From assembly GCF_014145675.1 (NCBI RefSeq), contig NZ_JACGZW010000002.1, positions 1-64,000 on the forward strand: a DNA stretch of 64,000 nt. Direction: 5' to 3'. A program made the position numbers and the translations under genes. The stretch comes from Amycolatopsis dendrobii (GTDB taxonomy: Bacteria; Actinomycetota; Actinomycetes; Mycobacteriales; Pseudonocardiaceae). Positions 1-10,162 of this stretch are shown here, piece by piece (positions within the stretch are counted from its first letter, which is position 1; every line of letters starts with the position of its first letter). The notes under the pieces were generated by a model. The model saw nothing but the letters and a program-made list of their open reading frames with translations. It ran no database searches and was not told the DNA's origin.

Positions 1-60
1 GTGCGTGGGATGCACCGAATGCCACGTTGGGTGCGTGGGATGCACCCAACGCCACATTGG
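1..60. repeat. Alternating-palindrome repeat, copy 1 (truncated by window edge)
   Basis: Two 30-bp units, each made of two 15-bp blocks. Block B is GTGCGTGGGATGCAC and block A is CCAACGCCACATTGG or a close variant. Each block is itself a short inverted repeat of 5-6 bp arms around a 3-nt centre. The same block pattern recurs at 19958, 45999, 47143 and 57877. It lies just downstream of the sepH stop codon. The element probably continues to the left of the window. Confidence 0.85.
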
Positions 61-80
61 GGTGCTTGGCGCAGGCGAGA

Positions 81-917
81 TCAGCCGCGCTGGGTGCGGA
101 CCCCGAGGAGCACGTCCTCCCAGGACGGCACGATCGGATGGTTCTTCTTCGCCTTCGTACGCGGCTGCTCGGCGTCGTCGCCGTCGGACTCGCCCGGGAC
201 GCGCGGGATTTCGCGAGTCTCGTCGTCGCCCTCGTCCGGGCCCTCGATCGCGCGCGGTTCCTCGACGGCGTCGAGCGTCGGCTGCACCACCGAATCGCGG
301 GCGGGGGCCAGTGCGCGCACGGTGCGCGGGGCGACGTACGAGTTCGGGTTCAGCAGGACTTCGGCGTTCTCGTCGAGCGCGTGCACCGTTCCGCCGTGTG
401 CGCCGGGCGAGAACGACCAGTGCGCGCGGTTGTCGGAGCGGCCCGCCTTCCAGCGCAGCACGACGACCCACTTGCCGTCGTCGCCGCGCCAGGCGTCCCA
501 GGCCGCCTGGTTGTAGTCGTGGCCGCGGACGCCGAAGGCGTAGGCGATGACCTCGCCGAGCGTCTGGACGTCGGGCCCGTCCTCGCGGACCGGGTGCGCC
601 GACTGCGCGAGTTCCGCCGTGCGGGACCGTTCGAGCAGCACCGGATAAGCGAATCGCTCCACCCGCTGCGTCGAGACGCCCGCGCTGCTCGCGACCTGCT
701 CGACGGACTCGCCCGCGCGGATTCGCGCCTGGATCTCGCGTGGCCGCATCTGGCTCTCCAACTCGATCTCGATCTGGCCCAGCCGGGCTATGTCCCCCCT
801 CGCCGCCGCACGCAGTCTCTCGTCGGCCGGGAGCAGGAAGCGGGTACGGCTCGCCGGGTCCTCCAGCACGAGGGACTTCCCGTCCTCGTGCAGCCCGACC
901 ACCCGCAACGCCCGCAT
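81..917 (-). CDS. sepH: Septation protein SepH
   Basis: A 278-residue protein of the SepH (DUF3071) family. SepH binds FtsZ through a conserved N-terminal region and promotes Z-ring assembly in actinobacterial division. The N-terminal DUF3071 region carries a helix-turn-helix-like segment around residues 60-90 (RARIRAGESVEQVASSAGVS). A poorly conserved acidic stretch rich in D, E and P follows, then a short conserved basic end around SWEDVLLGVR. The ATG at 917 follows a good ribosome site (GGGGAGGCGAG). It sits downstream of serC on the same strand. From memory, this adjacency is also seen in Mycobacterium tuberculosis (Rv0884c-Rv0883c). Confidence 0.93.
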   Translation of the reverse strand: MRALRVVGLHEDGKSLVLEDPASRTRFLLPADERLRAAARGDIARLGQIEIELESQMRPREIQARIRAGESVEQVASSAGVSTQRVERFAYPVLLERSRTAELAQSAHPVREDGPDVQTLGEVIAYAFGVRGHDYNQAAWDAWRGDDGKWVVVLRWKAGRSDNRAHWSFSPGAHGGTVHALDENAEVLLNPNSYVAPRTVRALAPARDSVVQPTLDAVEEPRAIEGPDEGDDETREIPRVPGESDGDDAEQPRTKAKKNHPIVPSWEDVLLGVRTQRG

Positions 918-1116
918 TTCTCGCCTCCCCGGTGTTCACCTTTGTGGGTGCCCACGTTAGAACGGCGCGTCGGCTTGACGTGCGAGGCGCGCCGACGCCT
1001 CACCCATCCGAACTCAATCCGACGACACTTTCCCCGTCATTTTCGTGGTCCCGCTGATCGGTCACCGCCGTGACACGCCGACCACGGTGTGTCACGAACG
1101 AGTGGTCGTCAACGCG

Positions 1117-1152
1117 AACCGCCCCGCGAGCCAGGCGGCAGGCGGGGCGGTT
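1117..1152. terminator. Hairpin between serC and sepH
   Basis: An 11-bp perfect inverted repeat: AACCGCCCCGC at 1117-1127 pairs with GCGGGGCGGTT at 1142-1152. A T-run at about 1157-1161 lies on the plus-strand side. It is immediately downstream of the serC stop, so it would end serC transcripts reading leftwards. The U-run, however, is on the other side, so efficiency is unclear. Confidence 0.65.
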
Positions 1153-1166
1153 TGGGCGTTTTTCGT

Positions 1167-2303
<1,137 letters not shown>

Positions 2304-2358
2304 TCAGGTCGGGACAACGCAGGTAACGGCGGTTGGCGGGTGTCCGACATGTGGAATC

Positions 2359-3564
2359 GTGACGGAAACGCACGGTTACCGGCCGCGCTGGCGGTGGTTT
2401 GCGCTCTTCGCCTTGGCGGCCCTGGTGCACCCGTGGGACTCGTCTGCGCTGATCGGCCTTCCGGTCGGACTCGCGGCGACGATGGTGCTGGCTTTCGTGC
2501 CGTGGCGACGAGCGTGGTTCCGCCGCCGAGCGGTTCCTGCTGCGCTGTTCGCTCTTTCCGTGGCGTTCACCGCGTTCGTCGTCGTCGGGTTCTTCGTCGA
2601 GCCGCCGAATCCCGACGAGGTCGGCTCCGCCGTTTTCGCACTCGTGCTCGCTGTCGCGTTCCTCGCCGGGACGCTGTGGTGGTGGCGGCCGTGGGGCCGG
2701 GTGCCGCCGAAAGGATCAACGCGCGAGGTCCGCGCCGTGCTCGACGGGGATACCACTCAGTGGGACCACGGGCAGGAGATCCCGAGACTGCTGCGCGTCA
2801 CGGTCCGTCCGCGCGGCTTTCTCACGCTGCTCGACTGCCCGCCGGAGCAGGCGCGCGAACTCCGGCGGACCGGACGGCTGCGGCTGGACGAACCGGACGC
2901 CCGCGGCCGGGTCACGGTGGAGATCGGCGGGGTCGCGACGCCGGGGAGCTACACGACTGATCCGGCGGGACTGCCGATCCGGAAGCGCTCGCTGCGAAGG
3001 CTGCGCTGGCAGGCTGCCGTCGCCGTGCCCGCCGCGGTGCTCGCGGTGGCGATCGCGGTGGGCGGAGTGGTCGCGGCGTTCTGGTTCCTCGGGGGCTCCG
3101 GCTGGCCGGTGCTGATTCCCGCGCTGGTCTGGGGCGGCGTGGCGGTGGCGTGGGCCGGGCAGGTCCGCGAGACCTGGCACTGGGGGCAGGGCGCGCTGAC
3201 TCCGGTCTGGGCGGCGCTGCCCGACCGGCACGTGTGGCCGGGCACCGTGGTGACCGGCTGGCTCGTGCTCGAACCCGGCTGGCCAGGGCGGTTCGGGATC
3301 GAGCACTGCCCGCCGGAGATCGCCGCCGAGCTGATCGAGCACCGGCGGCTGTGGGTGTTCGGCACCCCGCAGGTCGGCGACGTCCTGGTAGGCCTGCCCG
3401 GCCAGGGCTGCTACGCGAAGGCGTGGCTGTCGCCTGCCGGACGGGCAGCCGACCTTGACGCCGAGGAGCCCGGCGGCAAGGTCGCGGCTGGCGAACTCAG
3501 CGCCACCCGGTCTCGTCCAGGCCGCCTGGAATCGGCGCGGCCGGGTCGTACGGCGTGCGGCTGA
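2359..3564 (+). CDS. Hypothetical multi-pass membrane protein
   Basis: About 401 residues starting at GTG 2359 (VTETHGYRP); the open frame runs further upstream but into serC. Hydrophobic helices are visible near residues 10-30, 30-50, 62-82 and 85-103. Another pair (AVPAAVLAVAIAVGGVVAAF and the following segment) lies around 220-265. Soluble stretches lie between them and after the last one, including two similar segments with LLDCPPEQARELRR and IEHCPPEIAAELIEHR. This internal similarity suggests a duplicated domain. The function is unknown. Its last 68 bases overlap the end of the convergent serine hydrolase gene. Confidence 0.75.
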   Translation: MTETHGYRPRWRWFALFALAALVHPWDSSALIGLPVGLAATMVLAFVPWRRAWFRRRAVPAALFALSVAFTAFVVVGFFVEPPNPDEVGSAVFALVLAVAFLAGTLWWWRPWGRVPPKGSTREVRAVLDGDTTQWDHGQEIPRLLRVTVRPRGFLTLLDCPPEQARELRRTGRLRLDEPDARGRVTVEIGGVATPGSYTTDPAGLPIRKRSLRRLRWQAAVAVPAAVLAVAIAVGGVVAAFWFLGGSGWPVLIPALVWGGVAVAWAGQVRETWHWGQGALTPVWAALPDRHVWPGTVVTGWLVLEPGWPGRFGIEHCPPEIAAELIEHRRLWVFGTPQVGDVLVGLPGQGCYAKAWLSPAGRAADLDAEEPGGKVAAGELSATRSRPGRLESARPGRTACG

Positions 3565-4852
3565 AGATGAACGTCGCGAGGTTCAGGTGGTTCGCCGTCC
3601 CGTCCGCGGCGCGGCCGACGGTGAGCGTTTCGCCCGCGTAGTAGCCGTCCAGCCCGATCCAGGTGTCCGGGCCCTCGGGACGGAACCGCGAGGCCCGGCC
3701 GGCGCCGACGGCCGGGTTCAGCGAGATCAGGCCGTCGCCCTGCACGCGCAGGAAGTACGGCGACGGGCCCCAGTGCCACAGCCCGGTCAGCGCGAGCAGT
3801 TCCGGGTCCACAGCGGACGGGAACCACTCCGCGGGCAGCGCGGGTTCGAGGTCGTCGGCCGTCGTGAGCAGGTCGAGGCACAGCTGGGTGATGCCGACGC
3901 CTCCGGTGGAGTTCGCGAGGCACAGCGCGCCGGTGCCGCTGCGCGGGTCGACGATGGTCGCGGCGAGGAAACCGGGCATCGAGCCGGTGTGCCCGGCCAG
4001 GTGCCTGCCCTGGTAGCGCACGACCATCAGGCCGAGGCCGAATCCGGTCGACCACACCTCGGTGTCGTCGACGGTGTTCATCGTCCGCATCTCGTCGACG
4101 GTGTCCGCGGACAGCACGTCGCCGGTGTGGCCGCCGAGGAACGACGTCCAGCGGCCGAGGTCGGTGATCGTGGACCAGAGCTGGCCTGCCGGGGCCATCG
4201 CGCCGGCGTCCGGCCACTTCTCCGGCATGAGCACGTCGGCGAACGGGTGCACGGCGAATCCCTCGGCGTGTGCGCCCTCCGGGTGCGGGGTCGTGCGGTT
4301 CATGCCCAGCGGGGTAAGGATTTCGTCGCGCACGACATCGAACCACGGTCGCTCGCGGTGCCGGGCGACCAGTTCGCCGAGGACGCCGTAGCCGACGTTC
4401 GAGTAGTGGAACTTGAAGCCGGGGCGAAGCTTCGTCGCGTTCTTCTCGAGGCTCGCGACGAGCGCCGCCCAGTCCGCGCCGGGCGCGCGCTCCCACCACT
4501 GGCCGGGCGATTCCGACGTGAGGCCGGAGGTGTGCGACAGCAGCTGCGCGATCGTGACCGAGCCGAACGCGGTACCCGGCAGGTGCCGCTCCAGCGGGTC
4601 GGTGAGGTTGAGTTTGCCCTCGTCGCGCAGCCGCATGACCGCGGTCGCGATCATCGTTTTGGTGATCGACCCCAGCCGGTACTGCGTGTTGTCGTCCGGC
4701 CGCTGGTCGCCGACGCGGCCGCGGGCACCGGACCAGACGACCTCGCCGCCTCGGACGACAGCGGCGACGAGGGACGGGGCGCGGCTGACGGACTGCTCGT
4801 GTGCGAGCCGTCGGTACAGGGCGAGTTCGGTGGTGTCGAGCATGGCCGTCAT
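3497..4852 (-). CDS. Beta-lactamase-related serine hydrolase (class C / peptidase S12 family)
   Basis: About 451 residues. The three active-site motifs of the penicillin-binding/class C fold are visible: SITK (SxxK, nucleophile serine and lysine) near residue 60, YSN (YxN) in FHYSNVGYG, and HTG in LAGHTGSMPG. Such proteins cleave D-amino peptides, esters or beta-lactams; the substrate cannot be read from sequence. No signal peptide is seen, so it may be cytoplasmic. A C-terminal domain of about 100 residues, probably beta-rich, follows the catalytic part. ATG 4852 (MTAM) or ATG 4843 (MLDTTE) could be the start. It lies 14 bp after the response regulator gene and may be its distal operon partner. 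Confidence 0.88.
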   Translation of the reverse strand: MTAMLDTTELALYRRLAHEQSVSRAPSLVAAVVRGGEVVWSGARGRVGDQRPDDNTQYRLGSITKTMIATAVMRLRDEGKLNLTDPLERHLPGTAFGSVTIAQLLSHTSGLTSESPGQWWERAPGADWAALVASLEKNATKLRPGFKFHYSNVGYGVLGELVARHRERPWFDVVRDEILTPLGMNRTTPHPEGAHAEGFAVHPFADVLMPEKWPDAGAMAPAGQLWSTITDLGRWTSFLGGHTGDVLSADTVDEMRTMNTVDDTEVWSTGFGLGLMVVRYQGRHLAGHTGSMPGFLAATIVDPRSGTGALCLANSTGGVGITQLCLDLLTTADDLEPALPAEWFPSAVDPELLALTGLWHWGPSPYFLRVQGDGLISLNPAVGAGRASRFRPEGPDTWIGLDGYYAGETLTVGRAADGTANHLNLATFIFSRTPYDPAAPIPGGLDETGWR

Positions 4853-4866
4853 TCTGCCCGGGCAGC

Positions 4867-5490
4867 TCAGCCGAGCAGTTGCCGGTCCAGCGCCGTCGTG
4901 ACCGCCGCCGTGCGGTCGGAAACGCCGAGCTTCGAGAACACCCGCAGCAGATGCGTCTTCACCGTCGCCTCGCCGATGTGCAGCTCGCGGCCGATTTCGG
5001 CGTTGGTGCGGCCCTTCGCGACCAGCCGCAGCACCTCCACCTCGCGCGCGGACAGCGGCGACACCGGTTCCGGGTTCCGCATCCGGTGCACGAGCTTGCC
5101 CGCGACCGACGGCGCCAGCACGGTCTCGCCGCGATGCGCGGCCCGGATCGCCCCGGCCAATTCGGTGCGCGACGCGTCTTTCAGCAGGTACCCCGACGCG
5201 CCCGCCTCGACCGCGCGCAGGATGTCCGCATCGGTTTCGTACGTGGTGAGCACGACGATCCGGCGTGCGGGCGTTTCCTTGAGGATCGCGTGGATCGCGC
5301 CGACGCCGTCGAGGCCCGGCATGCGCAGGTCCATCAGGACGACGTCGGGCTGTTTCACGCGGTCGAGCGCCACCGCTTCGTCGCCGGACCCGGCTTCGCC
5401 GACCACCGTGAGGTCGTCCTCGGCTTCGAGCATGCCGCGCAGTCCTTCGCGCACCACAGGATGGTCGTCGACCAGCATGATCGTGATCAC
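4867..5490 (-). CDS. LuxR/NarL-family response regulator
   Basis: A 207-residue response regulator. The receiver domain spans about residues 1-120, with the acidic pair DD at 8-9, phospho-acceptor D54 (VVLMDLRMPG) and the conserved lysine in YLLKDA. The C-terminal LuxR helix-turn-helix runs from LSAREVEVLRLVAKG to EATVKTHLLRVFSKLGV. The GTG start at 5490 overlaps the kinase stop by 4 bases (GTGA), indicating translational coupling. It probably responds to the adjacent kinase and may control the ABC transporter in the same operon. Confidence 0.93.
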   Translation of the reverse strand: MITIMLVDDHPVVREGLRGMLEAEDDLTVVGEAGSGDEAVALDRVKQPDVVLMDLRMPGLDGVGAIHAILKETPARRIVVLTTYETDADILRAVEAGASGYLLKDASRTELAGAIRAAHRGETVLAPSVAGKLVHRMRNPEPVSPLSAREVEVLRLVAKGRTNAEIGRELHIGEATVKTHLLRVFSKLGVSDRTAAVTTALDRQLLG

Positions 5491-6656
5491 GCGGGCACCT
5501 CCAGTTCCAGTTCGGTGCCGCCGTTCGCGCCGGTCCGCACTGCCAAAGTGCCGCCCACCTGCTCGGCCCGCGAACGCATGCCGCGCAACCCGAATCCGGC
5601 TCCGTCGGCGTCCGGGGTGAAGCCGCACCCGTTGTCCTCCACGCGCAACCGTATCGCTCCGTCCACAGCGGACATTCGCACGCGGACGAGCGTCGCGCCC
5701 GAATGCTTGCGCACGTTCGACAACGCCTCCTGCACCGCGCGCAGCAGCACCACTTCGACCGCAGTGGACAGTGGCGGCAGCGCATCGTCCACTTCGCACT
5801 CGACCGGGACGCCGATCTCCTCGGCGAGCCGATCAGCCTGACGCTGCACGGCTTCCGGCAACGAACCAGTGGCCAAATCGGACGGTGCGAGCGCGGCTAC
5901 CATCGCTCGGGCTTCGGCGAGATTCTCGCGCGCGGTGCGGCCGGCGAGCGCGAGATGTTTGCGCACCGCGGACAGGTTGGTGTCCAGTTCGGACTCGATC
6001 GCCTGGGTCAGCGTGATGATGCTGGTGAACCCTTGGGCGAGCGTGTCGTGGATTTCCCGCGCCAGCCGTTCGCGTTCGGCCGCGGTGCCCGCTTCCCGCG
6101 ACAGCCGCGCGACTTCGGCCTGGCTGGATTCCAGTTCGCGGATCAGCTCGGCGCGGGCGCGGCTCTGCCGCAGGACGTCGCTGGTGAACTTTCCGGCCAG
6201 CACGCTGAAGACGATGAGAATCGCGGTCATCGGCAGCAGGACCGACAGCAACTGGTTGTCCCAGCCGCCGTTCAGTACCGCGGAAACGGGTTCGAGCAGG
6301 ATCAGCAGCGTCGTCGCGACGATCCCGGGGCGCAGTTCCAGCAGCATGAACACCAGTGGGCAAGCGACGAACAGCACGAAGCTCGCCGTGGTGGACGCGA
6401 GAATGGCGGTGGCGCTCAACGCGATCAGCGCCACCGCCGCGACGACGCGGGCGGTCTCGTTGTCCTCGCCGTGCACGACGCGCCGCCCCACGGACAGATA
6501 CCCGATGGCGATGGCGCCCAGCGCGGCTTCGGCCACGATCTTCGCGGCTGCCGAACCGTCGTTGACGAGCACCAGGACCGCGGTCGCCGCGTAGGCGACC
6601 GCGAACAGCACCTCCCAGGACCAGTACGACCGTTCCCACGCGTCGGCTTGGTTCAC
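5487..6656 (-). CDS. Sensor histidine kinase (HisKA_3 type)
   Basis: About 389 residues from GTG 6656, which makes a 4-base GTGA overlap with the permease stop. GTG 6674 is an alternative. Five or so membrane helices fill residues 14-155, with very short loops, so this is a membrane-embedded rather than extracellular sensor. A coiled segment follows, then the phospho-acceptor His203 in REIHDTLAQG. The ATP-binding domain has the N box (LSNVRKHSGA) and G boxes (VEDNGCGF, GFGLRGMRSR). Kinases of this shape beside ABC exporters often sense cell-envelope stress. That is inference here. Confidence 0.92.
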   Translation of the reverse strand: MNQADAWERSYWSWEVLFAVAYAATAVLVLVNDGSAAAKIVAEAALGAIAIGYLSVGRRVVHGEDNETARVVAAVALIALSATAILASTTASFVLFVACPLVFMLLELRPGIVATTLLILLEPVSAVLNGGWDNQLLSVLLPMTAILIVFSVLAGKFTSDVLRQSRARAELIRELESSQAEVARLSREAGTAAERERLAREIHDTLAQGFTSIITLTQAIESELDTNLSAVRKHLALAGRTARENLAEARAMVAALAPSDLATGSLPEAVQRQADRLAEEIGVPVECEVDDALPPLSTAVEVVLLRAVQEALSNVRKHSGATLVRVRMSAVDGAIRLRVEDNGCGFTPDADGAGFGLRGMRSRAEQVGGTLAVRTGANGGTELELEVPA

Positions 6657-7468
6657 TTCGCTTCGTTCGTCCACCGGAACGTCACCCTCGCGAGCACCAG
6701 GCCCACCACGCACCACACCGCCAGCACCAGCGCCACCTTCGGAAGCTCCCATGTCCCCGCCATTTCCTGGGTCGCGGCCTCCGGCGGAAGGAACACCGAG
6801 CGGAAGCCCTGGCAGATCCATTTCAGCGGGAAGAACGACGCGACGTCGACCATGATCCTCGGCAGGTGCGTGATCGGCGTGACGAACACCCCGGAAATGA
6901 ACTGCAGCACCAAGTACACCAGCTGCACCAGCGCCACGGTGCCGTTCGCGGTGCGGGTGACCGAGCTGATCGCGATGCCCAGCAGCGTCGAGGAGACGAT
7001 CCCGAGCAGCAGCACCCAGACCAGGGTCAGCCACTTGGCCGGATCGGACGGCAATTCGAGGCGGAACAGCAGCATCGCCACCGCGGCCATCAGGACGGTC
7101 TGCGACACGCTGGTCACCGCGACCATCACCATCTTGCCGACGAAGTAGGCCGCCGCGGGCATCGGTGTGCCGCGCAAGCGTTTCAGCGCGCCGATTTCCC
7201 GGTCCGCGGCGATGCCGATGCCGACGCTGTTGAACGACGTGGACACGATGCCCGCGCCGATCATCCCGGCGGCGAGCAGTTGCCCGGACGACACCCCGGT
7301 CTGCCCGGTCGGACCGTCGAGGATGGAGCCGAGCAGGATCATCAGCACCGCGGGCAGCGAGAAGGTGAACACCACCTGCTCGCGGTTGCGGAAGAACTGC
7401 CGCAGTTCGAGTGCGCCGCGGGCGAGGCCGAGACTGAACGTGCCCGGCACGGCCATTGTCGTGGTCAC
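6653..7468 (-). CDS. ABC-2 type transporter permease
   Basis: A 271-residue ABC-2 family permease with about six membrane helices. It has the typical large polar stretch between helices 1 and 2, and the conserved cytoplasmic segment GIAADREIGALKRLRGTP. With the ATPase encoded just upstream it would form an exporter of an unknown lipophilic substrate, drug or lipid. GTG 7468 overlaps the ATPase stop by 4 bases (GTGA), and its own stop overlaps the kinase start in the same way. Confidence 0.93.
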   Translation of the reverse strand: MTTTMAVPGTFSLGLARGALELRQFFRNREQVVFTFSLPAVLMILLGSILDGPTGQTGVSSGQLLAAGMIGAGIVSTSFNSVGIGIAADREIGALKRLRGTPMPAAAYFVGKMVMVAVTSVSQTVLMAAVAMLLFRLELPSDPAKWLTLVWVLLLGIVSSTLLGIAISSVTRTANGTVALVQLVYLVLQFISGVFVTPITHLPRIMVDVASFFPLKWICQGFRSVFLPPEAATQEMAGTWELPKVALVLAVWCVVGLVLARVTFRWTNEAK

Positions 7469-8304
7469 GGTTGCTCCCCGATCAGGTCGAGATAGACGTC
7501 TTCCAGGCTGGGGCGCGTCACCGTGAGACCGGCGAGTTCCCCGTGGTCGGCGGCGAGTTGCGAGACGAGCTTCGTCGGGAACTGCGTGCGTTCCTCGTGA
7601 CTGCCGCGTTCGTCCTGCCATCGCACGACGGCCTCGGCGCGTTCGCGGCCGCCGAGCGTGGCCGGCGTCCCCTCCGCGACGACCGAACCTCGTGCGATCA
7701 CCGCGAGCCGGTCGGCCAGTGCCTCGACCTCGTCGAGGTAATGCGTGGTCAACAGGATCGTGGTGCCCTCGTGGGCGAGTCCGTCGATGAGCGCCCAGAA
7801 CTGCCGCCGCGCCTCGGGGTCGAATCCGGTGGTCGGCTCGTCGAGGAACAGCAACTCCGGACGGCCGATGATGCCGAGCGCGACGTCCACGCGGCGGCGC
7901 TGCCCGCCGGACAACGACTTCACCCGCGCGCCCGCCTTCGCGGTGAGGCCGACCTGGTCGATCACCTCTTCCGGATCCCGCGGGTTCGGGTAGTACTTCG
8001 CGAAGTGCCGCACGGTCTCCGCGACGGTCAATTCCGCCGCGTCGGTGGCCGTCTGCAACACGATGCCGAGGCGGGCGCGCCACGCGCGTCCCGCGGTACC
8101 CGGGTCCTCGCCGAGGACAGTGGCTTCCCCCGCCGTCCGCTGCCGGTGCCCCTCCAGGATCTCGACGGTGGTCGTTTTGCCCGCGCCGTTGGGCCCGAGC
8201 AGGGCGAACACCTCGCCGTCGGGGATGTCGAGATCGATCCCGGCCACGGCGAGGTGGCCCGGGTACTCCTTGCGCAGTCCGCGCACTCGCACTGCTGTGC
8301 TCAT
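7465..8304 (-). CDS. ABC transporter ATP-binding protein (daunorubicin-resistance-like)
   Basis: A 279-residue ATPase. Walker A is GPNGAGKT (37-44), the signature is SLSGGQRRR, and Walker B is LLFLDEPTTGFD, followed by the H-loop in TTHYLDE. A C-terminal extension of about 60 residues is typical of exporters of the DrrA/CcmA type. It is the first gene of a four-gene leftward operon: ATPase, permease, kinase, regulator. The operon diverges from the ephD-like gene, with a shared promoter region at 8305-8440. Confidence 0.94.
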   Translation of the reverse strand: MSTAVRVRGLRKEYPGHLAVAGIDLDIPDGEVFALLGPNGAGKTTTVEILEGHRQRTAGEATVLGEDPGTAGRAWRARLGIVLQTATDAAELTVAETVRHFAKYYPNPRDPEEVIDQVGLTAKAGARVKSLSGGQRRRVDVALGIIGRPELLFLDEPTTGFDPEARRQFWALIDGLAHEGTTILLTTHYLDEVEALADRLAVIARGSVVAEGTPATLGGRERAEAVVRWQDERGSHEERTQFPTKLVSQLAADHGELAGLTVTRPSLEDVYLDLIGEQP

Positions 8305-8415
8305 GGGTTCAGCGTGCGCCGCGGAGGGCGGTCCGCGGGACGTCCGGGCAGTGGAATCGGGCTGTCCATCGAACGGTGGACACACTGGTTTCCCGTGGAA
8401 CCACGACGCTCGCTA

Positions 8416-8445
8416 TTGACAAGTTGTCTAACATGACAAGATGTC
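8416..8445 (+). promoter_or_regulatory. Candidate TetR operator overlapping the ephD-like start
   Basis: A direct repeat of an 11-bp near-palindrome: GACAAGTTGTC at 8418-8428 and GACAAGATGTC at 8435-8445, 17 bp apart. The second copy covers the ATG at 8441. A TTGACA hexamer sits at 8416-8421. The TetR gene at 10159 in the same operon is the obvious candidate to bind here. The overlap with the start codon suggests repression of a short-leader or leaderless transcript. Confidence 0.5.
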
Positions 8446-10162
8446 TCACAAGCAGGTGACTGCCAGCGACGGAGTCCGCCTTTCGGTCCGGGTGAGCGGC
8501 AACCCCGACGGACCCACGGTCGTGCTCGTGCACGGGTATCCGGACAACAGCTCGATGTGGGACGGCGTCGCCGAGGAGCTGCGCCGCGAGCACCGCGTGG
8601 TCGTCTACGACGTGCGCGGGGCGGGCGAATCCGACAAACCGCGAGAGCGCCGGGCGTACCGGCTGGACCAGCTCGCCGACGACCTCGCCGCGGTGGTCCA
8701 CGAGGTGCAGCCATTCGGCAAGGTTCACCTCGTCGCGCACGACTGGGGTTCGATCCAGGCCTGGCACGCGGTCACCGGCGACCAGTTGCGCGGCCGGATC
8801 GCTTCGTACACCTCGCTTTCCGGGCCCAGTCTCGATCACGCCGGCGCGTGGTTCCGCGATCAGCTGACCCGGCCGACGCCGCGTCGCCTCGGGCACGCGT
8901 TGCGGCAGTTCCTGCACTCGTACTACATCGTCGCGTTCCAGGTGCCGTTGATCCCGGAACTGTTGTGGCGCACCGGAATCATGCGCACGCTGATCCGGAA
9001 GCTGGAGCCCGCCGAGTCCTCGCCGAAGACGGCAGACGGCGTGCACGGACTGAAGCTGTACCGGGCGAACATGGGCCCGCGGCTCTCCCGGCCGCGTCCG
9101 CGTCCGGCGGAAATCCCCGTGCAGGTGCTCGCGCCGAACGGTGATTCGTACGTCACCACGCCACTGCAGACCGAGGTCGAGCGCTGGGTGCCGGACCTGC
9201 ACGTCCGGCGGGTGATCGGGTCGCACTGGATTACCCGCACCAAGCCGGAAGTGGTTGCGGCCGCGGCGGCTGAGCTGATCGCGTCGGTGGAGACCGGCGA
9301 GGAAACGCGGGCGCTGCGGCGGGCGCGGGTCGGTCGCGGCAGCGGTCGCTTCGCGCATCACCTCGTGGTCGTGACCGGCGCGGGCAGCGGGATCGGCCGC
9401 GAGACCGCGCTGGCATTCGCGGCCGAGGGCGCCGACGTGGTCGTCAGCGACATCAACGGCGATTCGGCCGCGGAAACCGCGAAACTGGTGCGGGAGCGCG
9501 GGGTCGACGCCGGTGAGTACACAGTGGACTCTTCGGACGGCGAGGCGGTCGCCCGGTTCGCCGCGCAGGTGCGAGACGAGTTCGGCGTGCCGGACATCGT
9601 GGTGAACAACGCCGGGATCGGCATGTCCGGCCCGTTCCTCGACACGACGATCGAGGACTGGGAGAAGGTCGTGGACGTCAACCTGTGGGGCGTGATCCAC
9701 GGGTGCCGCGCGTTCGCGCCGATGATGAAGGAACGCGCTGAGGGCGGCCAGATCGTCAACCTCGCTTCTGCCGCGGCTTATCTGCCGTCGAAGATCCTCA
9801 CCGCTTACGGCACCACGAAGGCCGCCGTGCTCGCATTGAGCAATGGCTTGCGCGCGGAGCTGGCGTCCGAGGGAATCGGCGTCACCGCGGTTTGCCCGGG
9901 GCTGGTGAACACGAACATCACCAAGACCACCAAGTTCGTTGGCGTGGACGAAGTCGAGGAGAAGCGGCGGCAGAAGGAATCGTCGAAGCTCTACGCCCGC
10001 CGCAATTTCGGCCCGGAACGCGTCGCGCACGACATTCTGCGTGCGGTGGAGAAGAACGTCGCGATCCAGCCGTCCACTCCGGAAGCGAAGGTCGCGCTGG
10101 TCCTTTCGCGACTGACGCCGGGTTTGCTTCGGGCAGCGGCGAAACTGGACGTCACGCCGTGA
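8441..10162 (+). CDS. ephD: EphD-like alpha/beta hydrolase-SDR fusion
   Basis: A 573-residue two-domain protein. Residues 1-285 are an epoxide-hydrolase-type alpha/beta hydrolase: oxyanion motif HGYPD, nucleophile aspartate in VAHDWGS, and catalytic histidine in IGSHWITR. Residues 305-573 are a short-chain dehydrogenase: TGAGSGIG cofactor loop, NNAG, and the active-site Ser/Tyr/Lys set (LASAAAYLP, AYGTTKAAV). This domain order matches M. tuberculosis EphD, linked in the literature to oxidation of epoxide-derived diols in mycolic acids. Whether this organism uses it on lipids is inference. The ATG at 8441 is certain from the family N-terminus. It is followed by a TetR gene with a 4-base overlap. 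Confidence 0.88.
   Translation: MSHKQVTASDGVRLSVRVSGNPDGPTVVLVHGYPDNSSMWDGVAEELRREHRVVVYDVRGAGESDKPRERRAYRLDQLADDLAAVVHEVQPFGKVHLVAHDWGSIQAWHAVTGDQLRGRIASYTSLSGPSLDHAGAWFRDQLTRPTPRRLGHALRQFLHSYYIVAFQVPLIPELLWRTGIMRTLIRKLEPAESSPKTADGVHGLKLYRANMGPRLSRPRPRPAEIPVQVLAPNGDSYVTTPLQTEVERWVPDLHVRRVIGSHWITRTKPEVVAAAAAELIASVETGEETRALRRARVGRGSGRFAHHLVVVTGAGSGIGRETALAFAAEGADVVVSDINGDSAAETAKLVRERGVDAGEYTVDSSDGEAVARFAAQVRDEFGVPDIVVNNAGIGMSGPFLDTTIEDWEKVVDVNLWGVIHGCRAFAPMMKERAEGGQIVNLASAAAYLPSKILTAYGTTKAAVLALSNGLRAELASEGIGVTAVCPGLVNTNITKTTKFVGVDEVEEKRRQKESSKLYARRNFGPERVAHDILRAVEKNVAIQPSTPEAKVALVLSRLTPGLLRAAAKLDVTP

Noticed and set aside
8416..8421. TTGACA as a -35 box for the ephD-like gene
   Set aside because: Only 19 bp separate it from the ATG and no -10 fits. 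It is more simply part of the GACAAG repeat or of a promoter facing the other way.
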